A stretch of DNA of 64,000 bases, taken from assembly GCF_032477075.1 (NCBI RefSeq), contig NZ_JAWDXO010000005.1, positions 66,108-130,107 of the forward strand, in the 5' to 3' direction. The notes beneath the pieces were generated by a model that searched no databases, was not told where the DNA came from, and saw only the letters and a list, made by a program, of their open reading frames with translations. Shown here one piece after another: positions 9,576-18,654 of this stretch (position 1 is its first letter; the number at the start of each line of letters is the position of its first letter). Source of the DNA: Fusobacterium sp. GTDB taxonomy: Bacteria; Fusobacteriota; Fusobacteriia; Fusobacteriales; Fusobacteriaceae. A program made the position numbers and the translations under genes.

Positions 9576-10186
9576 TGGAGAAAAAGAACTTTGGAAAAAT
9601 ATTCTTTGAAGGAATATTTACAGGAAATCCTGTATTTATTCTTCTGTTAGGATTATGTCCTACACTTGGAGTTACAAGTTCAGCAATAAATGGAATGTCA
9701 ATGGGACTTGCAACCATGGCAGTTCTTGCTTGTTCAAATGTTTTAATTTCAGCATTTAAGAAATTAATACCTGATCAAGTTAGAATCCCAGCATTTATTA
9801 TGATTATAGCATCATTGGTTACAATTGTTGAAATGGTTATGAAAGCGTATACTCCTGATCTTTATAAAGTATTGGGATTATTTATTCCTCTTATAGTTGT
9901 TAACTGTATAGTATTGGGAAGAGCAGAAAGCTTTGCTTCAAAAAATGGTGTATTTGCATCTTTAGTTGATGGAGTAGGAACAGGTCTTGGATTTACTTTA
10001 TCACTTGCTTTATTAGGTGCTATAAGAGAGATTCTTGGTAATGGATCTGTATTTGGTATCAATTTTGCTCCTGCAAGCTTTACTCCTGCACTTATATTTA
10101 TACTTGCACCTGGAGCTTTCCTTACAATTGGATGTATCATAGCAACTCTTAACTATTTAAAGTTAAAAAAGAGTAAGGAGGGATAG
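9575..10186 (+). CDS. rnfE: Rnf complex subunit RnfE
   Basis: RnfE (203 aa) is an integral membrane subunit with six hydrophobic helices, homologous to NqrD. It carries the conserved NPVFILLLGLCPTLGVTSSA and RAESFASKNG motifs. The start codon GTG at 9575 overlaps the rnfG TAG by one base. RnfE and RnfA form an inverted pair of related folds that hold a membrane-embedded Fe-S centre. Confidence 0.95.
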   Translation: MEKKNFGKIFFEGIFTGNPVFILLLGLCPTLGVTSSAINGMSMGLATMAVLACSNVLISAFKKLIPDQVRIPAFIMIIASLVTIVEMVMKAYTPDLYKVLGLFIPLIVVNCIVLGRAESFASKNGVFASLVDGVGTGLGFTLSLALLGAIREILGNGSVFGINFAPASFTPALIFILAPGAFLTIGCIIATLNYLKLKKSKEG

Positions 10187-10189
10187 AAA

Positions 10190-10774
10190 GTGACTTTTGG
10201 AAGTATTTTTAGTATTATAGTAGGTTCTATATTTATAAATAACGTTATCTTTGCTAAGTTTTTAGGTTGTTGTCCTTTCATGGGGGTATCTAAAAAGATA
10301 GATGCTTCATTGGGAATGGGGATGGCAGTAACTTTCGTTATTACATTGGCTTCAGGAATAACTTGGCTTGTATATCATTTTCTTCTTGTACCATTTGAAT
10401 TAGAATATCTGCAAACTATTGCATTTATACTTATTATAGCTTCATTGGTACAATTTGTTGAAATGGCTATTGCTAAGACTTCACCAAGCCTTTATAAAGC
10501 TCTTGGAGTATTTCTTCCTCTTATCACAACTAACTGTGCTGTACTAGGGGTAGCAATCATTAATATTCAAGAAGGATATAATTTTATTCAAACATTAGTA
10601 AATGGATTTTCTGTTGCAGTAGGATTTTCTCTAGCATTAGTATTACTTGCTGGTATCAGAGAAAGAATAGAATACTCAGCTATTCCAGCACCATTTAAAG
10701 GAGTGCCAATTGCATTTATCTCAGCTGGTCTTCTTGCAATGGCGTTTATGGGATTTAGTGGAATGCAAATATAA
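10190..10774 (+). CDS. rnfA: Rnf complex subunit RnfA
   Basis: RnfA (194 aa) is the partner of RnfE and homologous to NqrE. It has six membrane helices, [20 protein letters not shown] near the N-terminus with the Cys pair used for the membrane Fe-S centre, and [11 protein letters not shown]. The start is GTG at 10190, three bases after the rnfE stop. The paired [24 protein letters not shown] segment closely parallels the same region of RnfE, reflecting their common origin. Confidence 0.95.
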   Translation: MTFGSIFSIIVGSIFINNVIFAKFLGCCPFMGVSKKIDASLGMGMAVTFVITLASGITWLVYHFLLVPFELEYLQTIAFILIIASLVQFVEMAIAKTSPSLYKALGVFLPLITTNCAVLGVAIINIQEGYNFIQTLVNGFSVAVGFSLALVLLAGIRERIEYSAIPAPFKGVPIAFISAGLLAMAFMGFSGMQI

Positions 10775-10791
10775 ATATTTTGGAGGTTAAT

Positions 10792-11793
10792 ATGAACGCA
10801 GTAATAATGCCTGTGTTGGTTTTAGGACTAACAGGTCTTGCTATGGGGTTGTTCTTGGCCTTTGCTTCAAAGAAATTTGAAGTTGAAGTGGACCCAAAAA
10901 TAGAACAAATAATGGCTATTCTTCCTGGTGCAAACTGTGGAGGGTGTGGATTCCCTGGATGTGCTGGATATGCATCAGCAGTTGTAAATGAAGGTGCAGG
11001 AATGTCATTATGTGCTCCTGGAGGAGCTGCTCTAGCTGAAGGAATCGGAAAGATTATGGGAGCTACAGTAGAAGTATCAGATGAAAAAATGGTTGCTAAA
11101 GTATTATGCCAAGGAGATAATACAAGAACTACTAAAATATATGAATTTGATGGAGTACTTCAAACTTGTGCTGCAATGATGCTTTATGCAGGTGGAGATA
11201 AGTCATGTGTTTATTCATGTCTAGGACATGGAGACTGTGAAAGAGTATGTCCAGTGGATGCAATTAAAGTAAATGATAAAGGAATTGCTGAAGTAAATGA
11301 AGATAAATGTATTTCTTGTGGATTATGCCAAAAAGCATGTCCTAAGAAAGTTATCTCTATGCTTCCCCAAAATAAAAAAGTTACAGTACTTTGCTCTTCT
11401 AAAGAGAAAGGTGCTACTGCAAGAAAAGCTTGTTCAACTGCTTGTATAGCATGTGGATTATGTAAAAAAGCATGTCCAGTAGATGCTATTACAGTTGAAA
11501 ATAATCTTGCTAAAATAGATCCAGCAAAATGTATCCAATGTGGTCTATGTGCTGCTAAATGTCCTACAAACGCAATTAAAAGTGAGATAAAGGAAGTTAA
11601 AAAAGCTGAAATCATAGAAGAAAAATGTGTTGGATGTACTTTATGTGCCAAGGTTTGTCCAGTAGGAGCTGTAGAGGGAGAACTTAAAGCTAAACATAAA
11701 ATAGATCAAGAAAAATGCATAGGATGCGGATTATGTTTTGATAAGTGTAAATTAAAAGCTATCAAAATGAATGTAATTGAAAGAAGAGATTAA
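10792..11793 (+). CDS. rnfB: Rnf complex subunit RnfB, polyferredoxin
   Basis: RnfB (333 aa) is the ferredoxin-docking subunit. It has an N-terminal membrane helix (about 4-25) and an Fe-S domain with CGGCGFPGCAGYA. After that come many CxxCxxCxxxC ferredoxin sites, including CISCGLCQKACP, CIACGLCKKACP, CIQCGLCAAKCP, CVGCTLCAKVCP and CIGCGLCFDKC. The ATG at 10792 is chosen because GGAGG lies at 10782-10786; an in-frame TTG at 10780 has no site. It is the last gene of the operon. The number of clusters is larger than in proteobacterial RnfB, as is usual in anaerobes. Confidence 0.95.
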   Translation: MNAVIMPVLVLGLTGLAMGLFLAFASKKFEVEVDPKIEQIMAILPGANCGGCGFPGCAGYASAVVNEGAGMSLCAPGGAALAEGIGKIMGATVEVSDEKMVAKVLCQGDNTRTTKIYEFDGVLQTCAAMMLYAGGDKSCVYSCLGHGDCERVCPVDAIKVNDKGIAEVNEDKCISCGLCQKACPKKVISMLPQNKKVTVLCSSKEKGATARKACSTACIACGLCKKACPVDAITVENNLAKIDPAKCIQCGLCAAKCPTNAIKSEIKEVKKAEIIEEKCVGCTLCAKVCPVGAVEGELKAKHKIDQEKCIGCGLCFDKCKLKAIKMNVIERRD

Positions 11794-11816
11794 TTGTATA
11801 TAGACAATAATAAAAT

Positions 11817-11849
11817 AAAGACACTCATATTCTACTGGGTGTCTTTTTT
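11817..11849 (+). terminator. Rho-independent terminator of the rnf operon
   Basis: AAGACACTCA (11818-11827) pairs with TGGGTGTCTT (11836-11845) with one mismatch around an 8-nt loop, followed by six Ts. Confidence 0.85.
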
Positions 11850-12129
11850 ATTGCAGTTATTCAATCAATACCTTAATTTCATAAGGAATATCTTTTTTTG
11901 ATTTTATATTTGTATCTTCTGGATTAAAAATAATATTAGCATATTCTCCTATTATTTTAAATTATATATTTACTCAAGGAATAAAAAAATTGACAGTTAT
12001 AATAAAAAATGATATTTTTTAATAAAGAAGTAATTGCCTTAAAATTTAAAATTAAAGAATATTTAAGAAAAAATAAAATTATGATTTTATAAATAAAAAT
12101 TACTTTCTTCATATAATCTGGGAGGTAAA
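11850..12129. other. AT-rich spacer with an open C-terminal-like remnant
   Basis: Most of this gap is AT-rich noncoding DNA. On the minus strand, 11961 to 11857 reads as about 34 codons ending in TAA with a protein-like composition (EYANIIFNPEDTNIK, then PYEIKVLIE) and no start or ribosome site. It may be the tail of a lost gene. This is low confidence, because an open stretch this short can arise by chance. Confidence 0.25.
11990..12018 (+). promoter_or_regulatory. Predicted promoter of the MFS gene
   Basis: TTGACA at 11990-11995 and TATTTT at 12013-12018 are 17 bp apart. Transcription would begin near 12025, giving a leader of about 105 nt to the ATG at 12130. Confidence 0.55.
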
Positions 12130-13326
12130 ATGGAGAAAAATATTATATTTAGAAATAAGATTTTTTTTTCTATAGGATTAATTATCACAGTATTAGGCAA
12201 CATAACTTTTAATTTTTCCACCAATTTATACCTCTTGGAAAAAACAGAAAAAGGGATAGTCTTAGCAACAAATATATCTTTTTCAATTTTACCTTTAATA
12301 ATATCAGCTCCAATTATGGGAAAAATTATTGATAAGATTCAAGAAAAGAAAAAAGTAATACTTTTCAGTAATTTCAGTAATTTATTGTTAATGGCTACTA
12401 TGTTTATTTTATGGGACAAAATAAACACAGTTTATATGATATATATAGGAATATTATTAAATAATTTTTTTTCTTTTTTAATATATTTAACATTTAAAGC
12501 TTCAAAACCACAGTTATTTCCTAGAGAATGGCTGATAAAAGCTAATTCTATTTCTTCTGCAATTGATTCAATTTGTGGAGTATTGTCACCAATAATAGGA
12601 GGATTTTTATATTCTATTTTAAAAATACAATCTATTTTAGAGTTAAACATAATATGTATAATAATAGCTATTTTGACTAATACACTATTAGTTTTTGAAA
12701 ATAAGACACTTAATGAAAATTATACAGTTAAGGAATATAAAATTGAAGATATAGATATTTTAAAATTGATTGTAATTATAGGAATAATATTTAATATAGG
12801 ATATGGATTATCATTTTCAGTTACAATTCCATATATAATAAATAAAGTTTTTCAATTAAACAGCAGATTATATGGAGTTATTCAAAGCTTTTTTTATATA
12901 GGAATGATAATGGGAGCTATTTTGTTTGCTGCTGGAATAAAGGAGGTTACGCTAAGACAATTCTATGGAATATTTTATAGATTAAGCATAATATTTATAC
13001 TGTTTTTTTTACCTTTACTTGTCAGCTTTAATTCAAATATAAATATAGTTATTTATATAACAGCAATGATCCTCTTTGGAATAGAAGCATCTTGCTTTGA
13101 TATTTATTTAATGACATTTGTACAGAAAAAAATATCAGAGAATATTATTGGAAAATATTTAGGAATTTTCATAAGTATAAGTAAAATGTTTTTTTTAATG
13201 AGTATATTTATTTCAGGAATAATAATTGATTATATATCTTACAAAATAATTTTTATAATAGGAATAATTTTATTTGTTATCAGTGGTATTATAATAGAAT
13301 TAGTAAATAAAGATTATAAAAATTAA
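12130..13326 (+). CDS. MFS transporter, macrolide-efflux-like
   Basis: This 398-residue protein has about twelve hydrophobic segments in two groups of six, the layout of the major facilitator superfamily. The cytoplasmic loop between helices 2 and 3 contains APIMGKIIDKIQEKKK, an imperfect form of the MFS motif A. The sequence is extremely rich in Ile and Asn, with nearly all AT-ending codons. The substrate is unknown; efflux of small amphiphiles is the usual role of related proteins. It is a single-gene unit bounded by its own promoter and by a terminator shared with the convergent rpiR-type gene. A GGGAGG ribosome site precedes the ATG. Confidence 0.75.
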   Translation: MEKNIIFRNKIFFSIGLIITVLGNITFNFSTNLYLLEKTEKGIVLATNISFSILPLIISAPIMGKIIDKIQEKKKVILFSNFSNLLLMATMFILWDKINTVYMIYIGILLNNFFSFLIYLTFKASKPQLFPREWLIKANSISSAIDSICGVLSPIIGGFLYSILKIQSILELNIICIIIAILTNTLLVFENKTLNENYTVKEYKIEDIDILKLIVIIGIIFNIGYGLSFSVTIPYIINKVFQLNSRLYGVIQSFFYIGMIMGAILFAAGIKEVTLRQFYGIFYRLSIIFILFFLPLLVSFNSNINIVIYITAMILFGIEASCFDIYLMTFVQKKISENIIGKYLGIFISISKMFFLMSIFISGIIIDYISYKIIFIIGIILFVISGIIIELVNKDYKN

Positions 13327-13327
13327 A

Positions 13328-13366
13328 AAACAACCCAGCTCCTTAACTATGGAACTGGATTGTTTT
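13328..13366. terminator. Bidirectional terminator between MFS and rpiR-type genes
   Basis: A stem with two mismatches pairs AAACAACCCAGCTCC (13328-13342) with GGAACTGGATTGTTTT (13351-13366) around loop TTAACTAT. It has A-rich and T-rich flanks, and its 3' end touches the stop codon of the minus-strand gene. Confidence 0.75.
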
Positions 13367-14231
13367 AGTATGTAGGAGAAGGGTCTTCATCTTCATAAAG
13401 AAAACTCTGATCCTTTTCATTTTGTTTAAAGTATTGAAAATATCTGTTTCTATCCCCTTCAAAAAGTTTTAGAAGAATGACATTACATACTTCAGCATGA
13501 AGTATGAAAGAGTTAAAAAAGCTTGTATTATCTGTTTCAACTGGGATAAATATTGAAGCATAGGATGCAATTTTAGTAAAAAGGTTATTTGTGATAACCA
13601 CAGAAGGAACTTTTTTAGCATGAAGAAGCTCCATCATCTGTACTTCATCTTTCAGATACTTTGGTACACTAAAGAATATTACACAGTCATCTTTTGTTAC
13701 ATGGGCTATTTTTTCAAACAGACCATATCCTCCTTCAGATATAGTTACAGCCTCAAGTCCAAGAACCATGCAATGCCACCCAAGCATTTCAGCAACAGCT
13801 CTGCTGCTTCCTACACCAATGACAAATATTTTTTTTGATGTCTGCATAAGTTTTACTACATTATCTATTTCCTCTAAATCAAGATCCATATAGAGTTTCT
13901 GCATATTCTTTATATCAGCATTTATCATTTTTTTTACACTGTTATTGTCCTCTCTGTCATTATTCCAGTTATCCAGCATTTTATCAATGACACTTTTTCT
14001 TGCCTCTAACTCTTCTGCAAGATATTCTTTAAGTTCATTATATTTAGAAAATCCTATTTTCTTAGAAAATCTTAATACAGTTGCATCACTGACATTAAGC
14101 TCTTTTCCAAGTTCCAGTGAAGTCATCATAATAACTTTTTTAGAATTTTCACATATGTATTCTGCTATCTGTTTTTCAGCTTTTGTCAAATGGTTATAGT
14201 TCTTCCTATATAGCTTTGCAATTCCGGTCAT
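13365..14231 (-). CDS. RpiR-family transcriptional regulator
   Basis: This 288-residue regulator joins an N-terminal helix-turn-helix (about residues 1-75, with LTKAEKQIAEYI and VSDATVLRFSKKIGFSKY) to a C-terminal SIS sugar-phosphate-binding domain (about 105-260, with KKIFVIGVGSSRAVAEML). The ATG at 14231 is chosen over one 57 bp upstream because GCGAGGT precedes it and the HTH begins right after. It is the last gene of the minus-strand operon with an NhaC antiporter, an amidohydrolase and a DMT transporter, and probably controls it. The short tail after the SIS domain is rich in acidic residues. The effector is unknown. Confidence 0.87.
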   Translation of the reverse strand: MTGIAKLYRKNYNHLTKAEKQIAEYICENSKKVIMMTSLELGKELNVSDATVLRFSKKIGFSKYNELKEYLAEELEARKSVIDKMLDNWNNDREDNNSVKKMINADIKNMQKLYMDLDLEEIDNVVKLMQTSKKIFVIGVGSSRAVAEMLGWHCMVLGLEAVTISEGGYGLFEKIAHVTKDDCVIFFSVPKYLKDEVQMMELLHAKKVPSVVITNNLFTKIASYASIFIPVETDNTSFFNSFILHAEVCNVILLKLFEGDRNRYFQYFKQNEKDQSFLYEDEDPSPTY

Positions 14232-14297
14232 AGATAATACCTCGCATTTCTTTTCTTTTATCATAAAATAATTTAAAGATAAAAGCAAGGAATATTT

Positions 14298-15140
14298 CTA
14301 GACATTCATGCATATAAGAGCTGAAATAATGATACCTGTTCCTATATATTGACGTATTGTGAGCTTTTCTTTAAAGAAAAGAAAATTCACAAGATTAACT
14401 AAAAGTATGACTGAAATACTGTATGCTGGGAATACCAGATAAGCAGGAAGTACAGCAACAGCTTTTAATTGCGCCAATGTGGTAATCTGATTGGGAATAC
14501 CTATAAAGAAACCAATAAGTATCTCTTTTTTACTCAGATTTTTAATGCTTTTAATACTTAATATAAGACTGAATATAAAGGAAAAAACAAATGTATAAAA
14601 GATAAAATGTCCCTGAAGATTTGAACTGCCAAAGTGTCCATATATTTTTGCCAGAGTGTCCACCATACCTCCAGCTAAAAATAAAGCTATGAGAAGGAAG
14701 GGAGAAACACTGGCATTTCCATCACTTTTATCCTTTTTGTTGATGTAGTATATAGAAAAAATAGCCAGAATACATCCTATTACCTGCATTTGATTAGGGT
14801 ACTCCTTAAAAAGGATAACAGATACAAGGATGGGGATAAGAAGCCCCAACCTATTGTATGTAGTAGTAAGAGGAGCTCCATTTTTCTTCATATTTACCTG
14901 CATAAGATAGAGGCAGGTAATGTATAATACAGCATTTATCACAGCGAGAAGAAGTGTATATCTGTAATCTCCATTAAAAGAGAATACACTTTCCTTTCTA
15001 ATGACAAAGTATGCCAGTATACCACCAAAAAGATAATTAAAGGTATTAACATTGAAACGGTTGCTTTTTTTCTTTTCTGACAATCTTATAATGAAAGTCA
15101 TAAATGTATTTGATAAAACTGCTATGATTAAATACAGCAT
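14298..15140 (-). CDS. EamA/DMT-family transporter
   Basis: This is a 280-residue integral membrane protein with ten hydrophobic helices, the pattern of the drug/metabolite transporter superfamily. Each half resembles an EamA repeat: the first ends near QVIGCILAIFSIYYINKK and the second near IRQYIGTGIIISALICMNV. Its GAGGAAG ribosome site lies in the 21-bp gap after the amidohydrolase stop, so it is co-transcribed. An exporter or importer role for the amidohydrolase substrate or product is an inference from context. Confidence 0.8.
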   Translation of the reverse strand: MLYLIIAVLSNTFMTFIIRLSEKKKSNRFNVNTFNYLFGGILAYFVIRKESVFSFNGDYRYTLLLAVINAVLYITCLYLMQVNMKKNGAPLTTTYNRLGLLIPILVSVILFKEYPNQMQVIGCILAIFSIYYINKKDKSDGNASVSPFLLIALFLAGGMVDTLAKIYGHFGSSNLQGHFIFYTFVFSFIFSLILSIKSIKNLSKKEILIGFFIGIPNQITTLAQLKAVAVLPAYLVFPAYSISVILLVNLVNFLFFKEKLTIRQYIGTGIIISALICMNV

Positions 15141-15161
15141 TCATTCACTTCCTCGACTTCT

Positions 15162-16832
15162 CTATTTTTGATAGATGATTTTTCCATCAAGCATAGTGAA
15201 ATCAACTTTGATATTTTTTATCTCTTCATCTGGTACTTGAGAAAGCTCTCTGTCTATAATTACAAGGTCTGCTAATTTATCAGCTTCTATGCTTCCTTTA
15301 AGCTTCTCTTCTCCATTAAGGACAGCACCATTGTATGTCATCATTCTGAGAGCTTCTGCCTTAGTTATTTTTTCTTCCTCTCCAAGAGAATATCCCCTTG
15401 ATCCTTTTCTAGTTACAGCTGCATACATATTTATAAAAGGATTCAGATTTGAACAAGGCATATCAGTAGTAAGAGAAACTATTATTCCATTTTCTTTATA
15501 AGTTTTTAATGGAGTAAAAGATGTCTGTTTATCTCTAGGGAGCAGAGAATCGTATCCATCTGCTTCTACATAGATGAAACTGGCTTGTGCAGCTACCATT
15601 ATTCCTACTTCACTCATTTTTTTAAGAGTTTCCTCACTTGGATAATAAGCATGTATTATAGAGTGCTGATGTTTTCTAGGATTAGCTTTTACAGCTTTAT
15701 AAATAGCATCTACAGCTTTATCTATAGCAATATCTCCCATTACATGAATACCAATATCCCAGCCAGAGTCATGAGCTGCTTTTATATATTCATCAAGTTT
15801 AGTAATATCAAGCCTCAATGGGAATTCTCTCAATGAATCTTCCCCTTTGTAATTCCAAGATTTTAGAGCTGTCATAGATGTAAGCCCCCCATCTATTGCC
15901 ATTTTTAATGAAGAATAACGTATCCAGTCATTTCCATAACCAGAGGAAAAATTATAATCCTCAAGAAGCTGGTTAAGTTCTTTTTCATTTTGCTGCAATG
16001 TGAATCCATGCCAGTTAGGCATAAGATTTATTCTGCATTTAAGTTCATTTTTCTTTAATAAATCATGATAGGCTTTACATACTCCAGAACTTACCCCTGG
16101 TTCTGTAATACTTGTAATTCCATATTTATTATATTCATTTATTGCAAGAGATATAGACTTTTCTAATACAGGAATAGAAGGTTCTCCTTCTCCAGCTCCA
16201 AAATCATCACTTCCAAAAGGACCAGGCATAACTTTTCTGACTAAAAGAACAGCATTTCCATGAAGAACACCAGTAGGTTCTCCGTTTTCATCTTTTTCTA
16301 TATGCCCTTTTGGAGGGTCAATAGTATCTTTAGTAATACCAGCTAATTCTAATGCTTTGGAATTTACAGAACATGCCCCAAATATTCTTTCAAGAACAAC
16401 AGCATTATCAGGTGAAGCAATATCCAAATCATAACGATTAGGAGCTCTGTTTTCTTCAAATTGAGATTCTATCCAGCTGCCTCCCTGTATCCATGTTCCC
16501 TCTGGGACTTCTTTTATTCTTTCTGCAATTTTTTCCTGAAGCATTTTCATACTGTCAATACCAAAGAGTACAATTCCTTCAAGCATTAAACCAGTTTCCC
16601 ATGCATGATTATGGGCATCATTGATACCAGGGATAAGGCTCCTTCCTTTTAAGTCTATCAATACACTGTTTCCAGTTTTCATTGACAATATTTCGTCATT
16701 GCTCCCAACTGCTGCTATCTTATTCCCTGATACAGCAGCAGCTTCATAAATACTGTCTTTTTCATCTACTGTATGAACACTTCCATTGTAGAAGATATAA
16801 TCTGGAAAATATATTTTTGATTTATTCATCAT
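15162..16832 (-). CDS. Amidohydrolase, YtcJ-like (metal-dependent)
   Basis: The 556-residue protein belongs to the amidohydrolase superfamily, cyclic imide/amide branch (YtcJ-like). Metal-binding motifs are visible: NDAHNHAWE (HxH), DIGIHVMGDIAID, SIIHAYYPSEE, and a terminal Asp in LTTDMPCSN. The C-terminal DKLADLVIIDREL and KIIYQK strands close the beta-sandwich. No signal peptide is seen, so it acts in the cytosol. The start ATG overlaps the TGA of the NhaC-like gene by four bases, suggesting translational coupling. The substrate is unknown, but coupling to a transporter suggests an imported N-acyl compound or cyclic amide. Confidence 0.83.
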   Translation of the reverse strand: MMNKSKIYFPDYIFYNGSVHTVDEKDSIYEAAAVSGNKIAAVGSNDEILSMKTGNSVLIDLKGRSLIPGINDAHNHAWETGLMLEGIVLFGIDSMKMLQEKIAERIKEVPEGTWIQGGSWIESQFEENRAPNRYDLDIASPDNAVVLERIFGACSVNSKALELAGITKDTIDPPKGHIEKDENGEPTGVLHGNAVLLVRKVMPGPFGSDDFGAGEGEPSIPVLEKSISLAINEYNKYGITSITEPGVSSGVCKAYHDLLKKNELKCRINLMPNWHGFTLQQNEKELNQLLEDYNFSSGYGNDWIRYSSLKMAIDGGLTSMTALKSWNYKGEDSLREFPLRLDITKLDEYIKAAHDSGWDIGIHVMGDIAIDKAVDAIYKAVKANPRKHQHSIIHAYYPSEETLKKMSEVGIMVAAQASFIYVEADGYDSLLPRDKQTSFTPLKTYKENGIIVSLTTDMPCSNLNPFINMYAAVTRKGSRGYSLGEEEKITKAEALRMMTYNGAVLNGEEKLKGSIEADKLADLVIIDRELSQVPDEEIKNIKVDFTMLDGKIIYQK

Positions 16833-18376
16833 TGTACTCCTCCTAAAATTTTACCATTTCTCTTCTCAGCTATTCTAGAAAATATGAAGAGAGCTGTTAC
16901 TATTGATATTGCTGTAACTATAAGTCCTAGTATTGGAGAAACAAGTCCACCTACCAGAAAACCTATGATTGAAGATATTCCAACAGTCATACTGTAAGGA
17001 AGCTGTGTTTTTACATGTTCTACATGGTCAGAACCAGCTGCTGTAGATGCGAGAATAGTAGTATCAGATATAGGAGAACAGTGATCTCCAAATACTCCCC
17101 CACTCAAAGAAGCCCCTATCATAAGTTCCATTGGTACTCCAAATGTGTGTGCTATTGGAAGAGATATCGGCATGATTATAGCCCATACTCCCCAAGAACT
17201 TCCAGTTGAGAAACCAACAAAAGCACCAACTACAAAGAGGAATGCAGGCATAAGACCAGCAGCTATATTGTAGTGTGCAACTATATTTATTAAATATCCT
17301 TTAAGGTCCATAACCCCTGTCAATGAACCAATAGACCATGCTAATACTAATATGATTGGAATATCAGAGTTTAAAGCTACTCCTTTACAGAACATAGGAA
17401 CAATATCAGCATATTTAAATATTTTAGCCTTTGCACCCATTATTCCAGCAGCTATTGAAGCAACTAAAAATCCAGTAGTGATAGAAAGAGATATATTAGA
17501 ATTAACAAAAGCTCCTCCTATACCATTTTCTCCAGCTTTTCCAGTCCATAATATCATAGCTATCAATGTAGCAAATAATGCAAGAAGTGGAACAATAAAA
17601 CTAGCTAATGTTATATTTGAATCTTTAAATAAAGCATTTTCATCTAAATCATATTTTCCCATTGGATTATCATTTTCACCTATAAGTTCACCAGTTTCAA
17701 TTGCTCTTTTTTCAGCTTTATACATAGGACCAATATCCAGATTAAATATGATGATGAAGAACAGAGCAAGCATACCAAACATTGCATAGAAATTATATGG
17801 TATAGCTTTCAAATATGTAGTCCATGGATTGTCAGTTATACCTAATAAAGCAAATTGTGTAGCTATAAGCCCAATTGCATAAGTACTGTAACTTGTGATA
17901 GGAGAAAGAGTTGCAAAAGGACACCCCATAACATCACAAATATATGCAAGTTTAACTCTAGATATTCTAAGTCTCTCAGTTATTGGTCTCATAATAGCCC
18001 CAAGTGTGAGAGTAGGTTCTGTAAAAATGAAAGCAAATGCTGCAAAGTAAGCTGTAAGCTGAGCACCCTTTCTTGATTTTACTCTCTTAGAAGCATAATC
18101 CCCAAATGCTTTTGCTGCTCCAGAAACTTTTATCAAATATACAAATCCTCCACAAGACACAATAAGCATTATCATTCCTGCATTCCAGCTGTTCCCAATA
18201 AGTGGAATGAAGAAATCTGAAATCATTTTTGGGAATCCAACTATTGGATTCCAGTCAGAGATAATAGTTGTTCCAATCCAAAGTCCTAAGAAAAGTGAAA
18301 AAACTGTTTGTTTTGTCACCAGAGCCAGTATAATAGCTACCAGCGGTGGAATGACAGATAAAATTCCATATTCCAT
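16829..18376 (-). CDS. NhaC-family Na+/H+ antiporter-like transporter
   Basis: This is a 515-residue membrane protein with about twelve helices. The central conserved NhaC-family stretch GASLSGGVFGDHCSPISDTT is intact, as is GFSTGSSWGVWAIIMPISLP. Family members exchange Na+ for protons or for organic substrates such as malate/lactate or amino acids. Here the partnership with an amidohydrolase makes a Na+-coupled organic substrate plausible. It heads the four-gene minus-strand operon, 52 nt from the predicted start of transcription. A GGGGGGC-type ribosome site lies 6 nt upstream of the ATG. Confidence 0.88.
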   Translation of the reverse strand: MEYGILSVIPPLVAIILALVTKQTVFSLFLGLWIGTTIISDWNPIVGFPKMISDFFIPLIGNSWNAGMIMLIVSCGGFVYLIKVSGAAKAFGDYASKRVKSRKGAQLTAYFAAFAFIFTEPTLTLGAIMRPITERLRISRVKLAYICDVMGCPFATLSPITSYSTYAIGLIATQFALLGITDNPWTTYLKAIPYNFYAMFGMLALFFIIIFNLDIGPMYKAEKRAIETGELIGENDNPMGKYDLDENALFKDSNITLASFIVPLLALFATLIAMILWTGKAGENGIGGAFVNSNISLSITTGFLVASIAAGIMGAKAKIFKYADIVPMFCKGVALNSDIPIILVLAWSIGSLTGVMDLKGYLINIVAHYNIAAGLMPAFLFVVGAFVGFSTGSSWGVWAIIMPISLPIAHTFGVPMELMIGASLSGGVFGDHCSPISDTTILASTAAGSDHVEHVKTQLPYSMTVGISSIIGFLVGGLVSPILGLIVTAISIVTALFIFSRIAEKRNGKILGGVQ

Positions 18377-18418
18377 AATTTTGCCCCCCTTGATTTAAGA
18401 TAAAAGTTATTAAATTTA

Positions 18419-18430
18419 ACTACATGTAGT
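18419..18430. promoter_or_regulatory. 12-bp palindrome at the nhaC-like promoter (candidate operator)
   Basis: ACTACATGTAGT is a perfect 12-bp palindrome in the first transcribed bases of the minus-strand operon. A second TGTAGT half-site lies at 18456-18461 between the -35 and -10, 31 bp away, close to three helical turns. The RpiR-type protein of the operon is the obvious candidate to bind it. That is inference. Confidence 0.5.
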
Positions 18431-18440
18431 GGTTACTATA

Positions 18441-18469
18441 TTTATAATTTAAAAATGTAGTAAAGTCAA
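18441..18469 (-). promoter_or_regulatory. Predicted promoter of the nhaC-amidohydrolase-DMT-rpiR operon
   Basis: On the minus strand, TTGACT (18469-18464) and TATAAA (18446-18441) are separated by 17 bp, a near-consensus sigma-70 promoter. The start would be near 18434. Confidence 0.7.
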
Positions 18470-18585
18470 GAAGATTTTTTAAAAAACTTTGTAAAAAAAA
18501 CATTTTAAAGGAATATAAGTTCTAAAAAATCAGAAGGAAAGAATATTTATAATATAAATGAAAAATTAAAATAATATATAAAAAA

Positions 18586-18614
18586 TTGAAAATATTTGAT
18601 AAGTTTGCTACAAT
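18586..18614 (+). promoter_or_regulatory. Predicted promoter of the GNAT gene
   Basis: TTGAAA at 18586-18591 and TACAAT at 18609-18614 are 17 bp apart. Confidence 0.55.
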
Positions 18615-18654
18615 TTAATAAGATAAAATGTCATAAGAAAAAGGGGGAATTTTT

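Noticed and set aside
11211..11651. Long minus-strand frame opposite rnfB
   Set aside because: It is the mirror of the repeated Cys codons of rnfB; no start site or family fits.
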